From positions 6,767,049 to 6,831,048 of the forward strand of contig JARUPZ010000002.1 of NCBI GenBank assembly GCA_031213475.1: a stretch of DNA of 64,000 bases, in the 5' to 3' direction. This stretch comes from Nereocystis luetkeana. Taxonomy: Eukaryota; Sar; Phaeophyceae; Laminariales; Laminariaceae. The translations under genes and the position numbers were made by a program. Under the pieces are notes generated by a model, which had not been told where the DNA came from, made no database searches, and saw only the letters and a program-made list of their open reading frames with translations. Positions 59,001-64,000 of the stretch are shown one piece after another; within the stretch, counting starts at the first letter, position 1; each line of letters begins with the position of its first letter.

Positions 59001-62000
59001 GCTCACGGCCGCCGCCCGCGCAGGCACTCGTCCCAGTAGACACTCCCGAACCCAATACATTCCCAGTCGATACGGGAGGTCACCGCGACGGTGGTGGCCG
59101 GCAGGGTAGTCGACGCTGACGAGGGGGGGGGGGGGGGGGGGGGGGGACCAGAGGTCGGAGAGCGCGGACCCGAAGGAAGTCAAGCGACGAAGACACACCT
59201 CCTGTGGTGCGTCGCACGCAAAGAGGGGCAGGACTTTTTTGCGGGGATTCCGTCGTAGATTCCGACGACGAGGCCGTGCGCGGGGCGCGAGCACCGCCGA
59301 GCGGGCGGATTCGCGCGTTGACCACACTTTGTTCCTGCGTTTGCAACGTATTTTAGTATATCTGCTGTGCCGTAGTTTTGTGGCCTTGGAGCTTGTACCT
59401 ACCTCTCTCTCGTATGAAGAATCGGCACGGAGACTGGGTGCGCTGGAAGTCGACGGGTAGAAATAACGGTTTACTGTGAAAACACATACACACACCGAGC
59501 AGAAACCTGCAGGATTGATTGGCAGAGACCGGCTGTCCAGCACTTGGGGTTTCATGATTCAGACATCTCTGAACGATCGTATTACTTTACACGCCCCTCG
59601 ATCGTCTCTCTCTCTCTCTTTACTTCCTCTCGCCGTATCACACGTATGTGTGGTGCTTCTAAAAAAAAGGAGAAAAAAACCGGCTCGTCGGCACTCAAAA
59701 GAAGCCGAAAAAACAGGCGTTTTTTTCTTCAGGTGGGAGCTCTGAGAGGCAAGAGAAATGCCCAGGAATGTCTCTTAAAACAGAAAACCGGATAGAAGTA
59801 TGTACGAGCATCATTGGCCTCGCTTGGCATCTAAAACCACTGCTTGTTTTGCACAACATGGGGCGGATGACGATCTACCAAATCTAACTCCCGTAAGTTT
59901 TGTCCGGTATGCCACGTTGCGCGTCATACAGATCTCATCCGGCCTCCCGACTTTTATAAATCAGGCATGGATACTTTATGTACAACGTGTAATTTACACA
60001 AGGCGCTTCGCTCCGCGGGCGGCCTACGCCGCCCGCTACGCTCGCTCAGGAAGGAAAACTATATCAAATTATTCGAAGCGGACAGGTCCATGATTAAATA
60101 TGTTTTTTTTCTGACCGTAGTTGCAAACTGGCGACTTGATAATGTCAAGAGTCCCGCCGCCATGCTTCAAGAGGAAACAGCTCGGACGCCACATACGCTT
60201 CGCGTCGCGGGCGGTTCCGCCCGCTGCGCTCGGTCACATGCCGCACGTACGTACACACCCCAACTAGGGTCCTTATTTCCTTCTTTTGATGTGCCGTATG
60301 TGCCTGGTACGTACGAAAGAGAAAGCACAGCACGGCACAGCAGCAGCACCGCAAAAACAATGAAAATGAAACCGAAACATTCGGAAAGAAAAAAATCCCC
60401 GTCCCCTCTCAAATAACATTTTTCTGCCTGATTGGAACACCTTGCACCAGTCCAAAAAGGAAAAAAACGAACAGCAGAGCTCCTCTCTCAGCCTCGTACA
60501 CCGCCCGCCCCTCTCGCGACCACCTCGCCACCGATTCGGTCCGGGTAAAGCTTTCCTCCCTCTGTCACAGTGAGCTCCGTCGCCCGCCCCGCGTGAAGCC
60601 CGGTGCTCACCGTGACCCTCGTTCGCCAGCTCGACAATGTTGGTGCTCAGACCGCGTACGTTTCTCGGTGAACTGCAGCTTGGTACGCAAAAAAAAGCAC
60701 CGCTTGAATCTTATCGTACAATCCCGAACGCCCTTATGGACTCGTACATACTCGAACTATTTTTGCAGATGGAGGCCAGACAGAAACCATTCATGCTTCC
60801 CTCGTGTCTCGAGGCACACACGACGCCTAGCCACCTACACGACGACCGCGCTCCTTGCAACCCCCCCTCTGCCCGCCAGCATCCGCTGAAACCCGCGACG
60901 GCGCCGGGCTCGCCCGCGGTGCCGTGCTCCGAGCACACGCACGCACACGAGACGAAAGCAGAAAAAGGAAGAAAGGACCAAAGGACTGAAAGTGCAAAGG
61001 AATTTTCAACGAGCCGGTGAAAAATAGCGAAAGAGAGCCTGCCAAACCGCTGAAGAAACAAAATCGACTTTTTCTTTTTATCTTTTTTCTGGGCAAACAA
61101 GTGTGGCACGATATGCAAGCACGGAAAAAAAAAAAAAAACGCGAAGAAAACGAAGATCGTAGAATCGACGACAAATCGTGGTGGATTCGCTGAGCGCGAG
61201 GCAGGTGCTTACAACCAAGTAATTAGGGCCGGTCTTAACGAGGGCAAAAAAAACGAAAAAAAAACCGACATAAAACGAACAGACTTTCGTTTTTCGCAAA
61301 AAACAGCAGGTTGAGTCCTAACGAGGGTAAAAAAAACGGAAAAAAAACGAAACAAAAATAAGAAGCCGAGCCGAATTTTTACGCGGTGCATTTTTTCGGA
61401 ACTCAACCGCCACAGCACGTGGTTCCCGGCGATAGCGCTCGACAGCGACTGTGAATAGACACGACTCGCACACGTAAGGCACCCTCCACAGTAGGCGGTT
61501 CTCGTGGTCCAACCCGCTCCCTACGGAGGGCTCTAGAACTTGTGTATCGGCCATCGTTGTTCGATGGCAGACGTTTGAATGTTGAGTGGGACTCTGTCGA
61601 AAAATATACCGCCACAGCCACTTCCTGATCCCCCGGTTTCTTGCGAGGGCACCCCTTGATGATTCCCTACCCATATGTGCTCGCGCCGTCAGCAGACAAG
61701 CCGCGTGGCAACCACATGCACTACCTCGGCCATCGTGCGCTTGCCAATCGGTCGTAGAAACTTTATCGGAACTTCATCCCAACGCTTCGAGCTCCTCCTA
61801 TGTTCTTCTTCGACCCTGGGTATCCCATATTTCGTTTATTTGGCACCCATTTCGTTTTTTTTCAAGTCCTCTGGGACTTAAAAAGAACGAAATGTGAAAA
61901 CGGAGGTATCGGGATCTCTACTTTCAATTTTTATAATTTGACCAATAAAAATCACGTACTCTTCAGTTCTGTTTTTCGTGTTTTCATTTCGTTTTTTTTT

Positions 62001-62749
62001 TCGTTTATTTTGCCCTCGATAAGACCGGCCCTTAAAAAAAGGATAAACGCAAGCATGTTTATACCATAAATGCCTCGAAATATATAAATCATTAACTCGG
62101 GATCCGACACGTGCCACCAAACCTGTACCTTCCGAAACTTTCGCAACTTCGTGGCGCTGGAGTAAGAAAAAAAGAAACCTTAAGCATGTGCAGAGGATAG
62201 AAGAGGTATCCAATAGTAACCCCACACCCGGCAAACGAAATGGTAGCTCACGTAGCTCTCACAAAATATCGATTGATCTACGTGCCCCAAAGTGAGCGAC
62301 TGAAATATTATCAGCTCCCGAGCTACCCGGGTACGAAACGCGGTGAGCTGACCGATCTGTCCGTGATACCTTGTACCTTGTCGTGTACCGGTATGATACG
62401 TTTGATAATACAAAACTCGTACCGGTATGCATCATATGTACCGATATAATGCTATGTTATACCTTGTGTTCAAACAAAAAAACAAAAACAAAAAACATGC
62501 ACACGCTGCAATTGCACCTTACCTACTTCTCATGCTCGTTGCCAAGCGCAGCTCGTCGTACACGTCCGGGAGAAACCGTCTCGCGAACGGTAGGCGTCGC
62601 GCGGGGTGGCTCCCCGATAGCAGCAACAGCGCGTCGGCGGTTTGACCCGTACCGCTACCGCCACCGCCACCGCCACCGCCACCGCCACCGGCGAGCACTT
62701 CCCCTTGCGAGTCCACGCCCGCCGCAGCCGCGAGGCGATGCCGGAGGTC
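56075..62749 (-). CDS. Methylenetetrahydrofolate reductase-family protein (5' end missing)
   Basis: Minus-strand exons 62749-62523, 57904-57752 and 56843-56075 join in frame: 1149 bases, 382 aa and a stop at 56075-56077. The order of motifs follows the MTHFR (MetF) barrel: DLRHRLAAAAGV; DALLLLSGSHPARR (the G-D-P-like loop); AFWVVANPLTEADD; DRIRRKVNLGAEVILTQPPL (MetF: K-R-K-V-D-A-G-A-D-x-x-x-T-Q); FERWLQGVI; TLLVGMPVITSRRGLQFWLD; and SPVAGVHVMAPGSG (MetF: G-x-H-F-Y-T). The family reduces methylene-THF to methyl-THF with FAD; members with TQPP in place of TQ-F/L may act on other substrates. Two low-complexity inserts occur: poly-Gly (residues 21-31, from a GCC/ACC run) and an Ala-rich linker of about 150 aa before the last strand. 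The N-terminal strands, including the usual catalytic Glu, are not visible here. The large intron (62522-57905) holds R2 and an 806-bp DNA element. Confidence 0.8.
57252..57600 (-). repeat. Dispersed repeat R1, copy 4
   Basis: Inverted relative to the other copies. It shares TTTACTCCGCGCAAGG, GAGGCAGTTACATA, AGCTGTCATCCATA, GCAAGTCCGCCTCACAAGCG, CACGGCGCTTCTCGCTTGG and ACATGCTCCGTCCCGG. A further piece in the opposite orientation (GCATGAGCTCGAGTGCATCT) lies at 57669-57705. It sits in the last intron of the MTHFR-like gene. Confidence 0.8.
59119..59147 (+). repeat. Poly-G tract
   Basis: About 27 G in a row inside the large intron of the MTHFR-like gene (poly-C on the sense strand of that gene). 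Confidence 0.9.
59998..61030 (-). repeat. Repeat R2 of about 1 kb, copy 2
   Basis: Inverted counterpart of 47440-48446. It begins ACAAGGCGCTTCGC, then the palindrome GGGCGGCCTACGCCGCCC, and continues through GACTTGATAATGTCAAGAG, TTTTTCTGCCTGATTGGAAC, GTGAAGCCCGGTGCTCACCG, GTGTCTCGAGGCACACACG and CGCGGTGCCGTGCTC. It lies in the large intron of the MTHFR-like gene. Confidence 0.8.
61226..62031. mobile_element. 806-bp DNA element with inverted ends and TTA duplication (PIF/Harbinger-like)
   Basis: The left end GGGCCGGTCTTAACGAGGGC and the right end GCCCTCGATAAGACCGGCCC are inverted repeats continuing into A/T-rich runs (CAAAAAAAACG). TTA stands at 61223-61225 and 62032-62034. A 3-base TTA target and GG/CC-rich ends are typical of PIF/Harbinger. 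No transposase is recognisable in the short open frames inside, so it looks non-autonomous. A second internal copy of the end motif (CCTAACGAGGGTAAAAAAAA) is at 61316-61336. Confidence 0.75.
62643..62690 (-). repeat. (GGC/GGT)n coding poly-Gly
   Basis: Within the first visible exon of the MTHFR-like gene a (GGTGGC)n run encodes 11 Gly before SGTGQTADALLLL. Confidence 0.85.
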
Positions 62750-63127
62750 CTACGGGAGGGAATGAGGGGCGAGGCGCGGTGCAGTGCCGGCTGATTGATA
62801 CCTTTGTCGGATGTACCCTCCATATTCACAGATTGGTCGGTCGATACTACACTTTTCGCATACATCATGTTTCTCACATGAACCAAAAAACATTTTCGGC
62901 AGTTTTAATTATCAAAACAAGCTGCGTGTTGTTTATCTCTTCATCTACACGGTTTCAAAAAGAGTGGTCCAGCTGCTGCTGTCGTTGTTCGTTGTTAACC
63001 AACTTGCGTCATATATCAAAAACAGTCGCCGGAGGATAAAAAAGAAAAGAAGAAAAAAAGACAATGTTTTGTCACTATTACTATTGGTGTTGATACGTAA
63101 AACATACCAAGCACGGCGGTACGGTGG
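62750..63127. other. Upstream region of the first visible MTHFR-like exon
   Basis: It contains the acceptor (pyrimidine tract CCCCTCATTCCCTCCCGTAG on the minus strand) for the exon starting at 62749. No earlier exon of that gene could be recognised here or up to the window end. Confidence 0.5.
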
Positions 63128-63237
63128 TATTACGGGGGGGCATAGTAAATAGGACCAAATATTGGTAGTAAAAATAGAGAAACATATAGATTTATGTGCG
63201 CATCATAGGTCCTGTTTACTGTGGTCCCCCGTAAGAG
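63128..63237 (+). mobile_element. MITE copy C, TATTACGGGGG-ended family
   Basis: Starts TATTACGGGGGGGCATAGTA and ends GTGGTCCCCCGTAAGA. The core AATAGGACCAAATATTGGTA is shared with copy D, which follows 9 bases later in the same orientation. Confidence 0.8.
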
Positions 63238-63246
63238 GAAAATTAA

Positions 63247-63355
63247 TATTACGGGGGGCCATAGTAATTAGGACCAAATATTGTTAGTAAAAATAGCGAA
63301 ATATATAGGTTTTTGTGTGCACCGTAGGTCCTATTTAATATGGTCCCCCGTAATA
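63247..63355 (+). mobile_element. MITE copy D, TATTACGGGGG-ended family
   Basis: 109 bp. Starts TATTACGGGGGGCCATAGTA and ends TATGGTCCCCCGTAATA, which is a near-perfect inverted end. It is the best-preserved copy of the four. Confidence 0.85.
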
Positions 63356-63604
63356 GTAGCATCGACAATAAAACTCGTTCGAGGACCAAGGGGGGGGAGC
63401 AAACCTCGAAGACGGCAATGACTATCGCATCACATATAGCTTTACCCGGTATTAACAGCTCGTTATCCAAAAACGTCATTGCCGCCAAAAAGGCATTGCT
63501 TACGTACGTACTACAACTCCATCTTTTTATTACATCAACAAAATAGCGGCTGAGTACAAGCCTCCCTGGTCGGCAATACCGGCACTATACGAGTCACTAT
63601 TGAA

Positions 63605-63945
63605 CTATGAGGTGAAAATCGAACGGGAGTTTCAAGGACAACATAGGCTCATTCTTATGAGAGAGCTTTGTATCCAGAATTTCCAAAGTATGGAAATACT
63701 TGGGAGATGTGGTATCAAGATACGGAGGCGTTCTGTCACTATTCGTTAAATTCTCCAGCAGCAAAAGAATCAGGTTTGTTAAATTTCACGGATATTATGG
63801 GGAAAAAAAAAAAATCGGTAAAAATCTGGAAGATGAAAAAAAAATGCACGAAAAAAACGTGGAAATTATGGGGAAAAAAGCTCTCTCCGATAGGATAAGA
63901 ATGACCCATAGTCACCGTTGAATTCTGGAGTGAAAATCAAAAATG
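63605..63945. mobile_element. Possible foldback element at the right edge
   Basis: The left flank GAGTTTCAAGGACAACATAG, then GCTCATTCTTATGAGAGAGC, corresponds to the reverse complement of 63870-63930 (GAATTCAACGGTGACTATGG, then GTCATTCTTATCC and GGAGAGAGCTT). The inverted arms are imperfect, about 60-70 bases, around an A-rich core with repeated GGGGAAAAAA and AAATTTC words. Confidence 0.45.
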
Positions 63946-64000
63946 GGGCTTGTTGTTCGTTGTTGCTGTTCTCACAATAATTATGCATCCGGCCAGGATG

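Noticed and set aside
63360-63488. Minus-strand open frame reading AAMTFLDNELLIPGKAICDA as a first MTHFR-like exon
   Set aside because: No match to MTHFR N-terminal motifs, and it overlaps no convincing donor in the needed phase.

Overview
The window is nuclear DNA of an intron-rich eukaryote. The best guess is a photosynthetic stramenopile, most likely a brown alga of the Ectocarpus type. The reasons are many small exons separated by introns of several hundred bases to about 5 kb, unusual trinucleotide and homopolymer tracts, and one protein that begins with a signal peptide ending in A-N-A before F. That is the ASAFAP-like cleavage motif of secondary red plastids. The species is inferred; the exon structure is read directly.

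Layout from left to right: (1) the left edge carries an open minus-strand exon of a protein with a helicase-like SRAT motif. (2) 1051-12028, plus strand, is a complete eight-exon gene for the 20S proteasome subunit alpha-7 (251 aa). Its last intron holds an intact tRNA-Asp(GTC). (3) 18184-13721, minus strand, is a four-exon gene for a protein of about 968 aa with a Cys-rich N-terminal part, a class I methyltransferase-like domain and a C-terminal MYND-like zinc finger. (4) 21385 to about 41218, possibly 42870, plus strand, is a CSC1/OSCA/TMEM63-family mechanosensitive channel in at least 26 exons (986 aa reconstructed in one continuous frame). (5) 46340-53168, plus strand, is a plastid-targeted protein of 317 aa with two lipocalin-like domains and a duplicated 45-base exon. 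(6) 62749-56075, minus strand, is the 3' part of a methylenetetrahydrofolate-reductase-family gene whose first exons are not visible.

The genes do not form a pathway. The gene pairs proteasome/methyltransferase and lipocalin/MTHFR are convergent, and methyltransferase/channel is divergent. Introns and spacers carry small DNA-transposon relics: a 90-bp foldback flanked by TTAA, four copies of a TATTACGGGGG-ended MITE, an 806-bp element flanked by TTA, a dispersed repeat of about 200-400 bp in four introns, a repeat of about 1 kb shared by introns of two genes, and a tRNA-derived SINE-like repeat.

The points most worth a second look are the tandem near-identical 45-base exons of the lipocalin-like gene, which look built for mutually exclusive splicing, the two-domain plastid protein itself, the methyltransferase-MYND fusion, the tRNA inside a proteasome intron, and several unusual 3' splice sites: a 342-base AG-free zone, poly-G runs just before AG, and a site supplied by a repeat.
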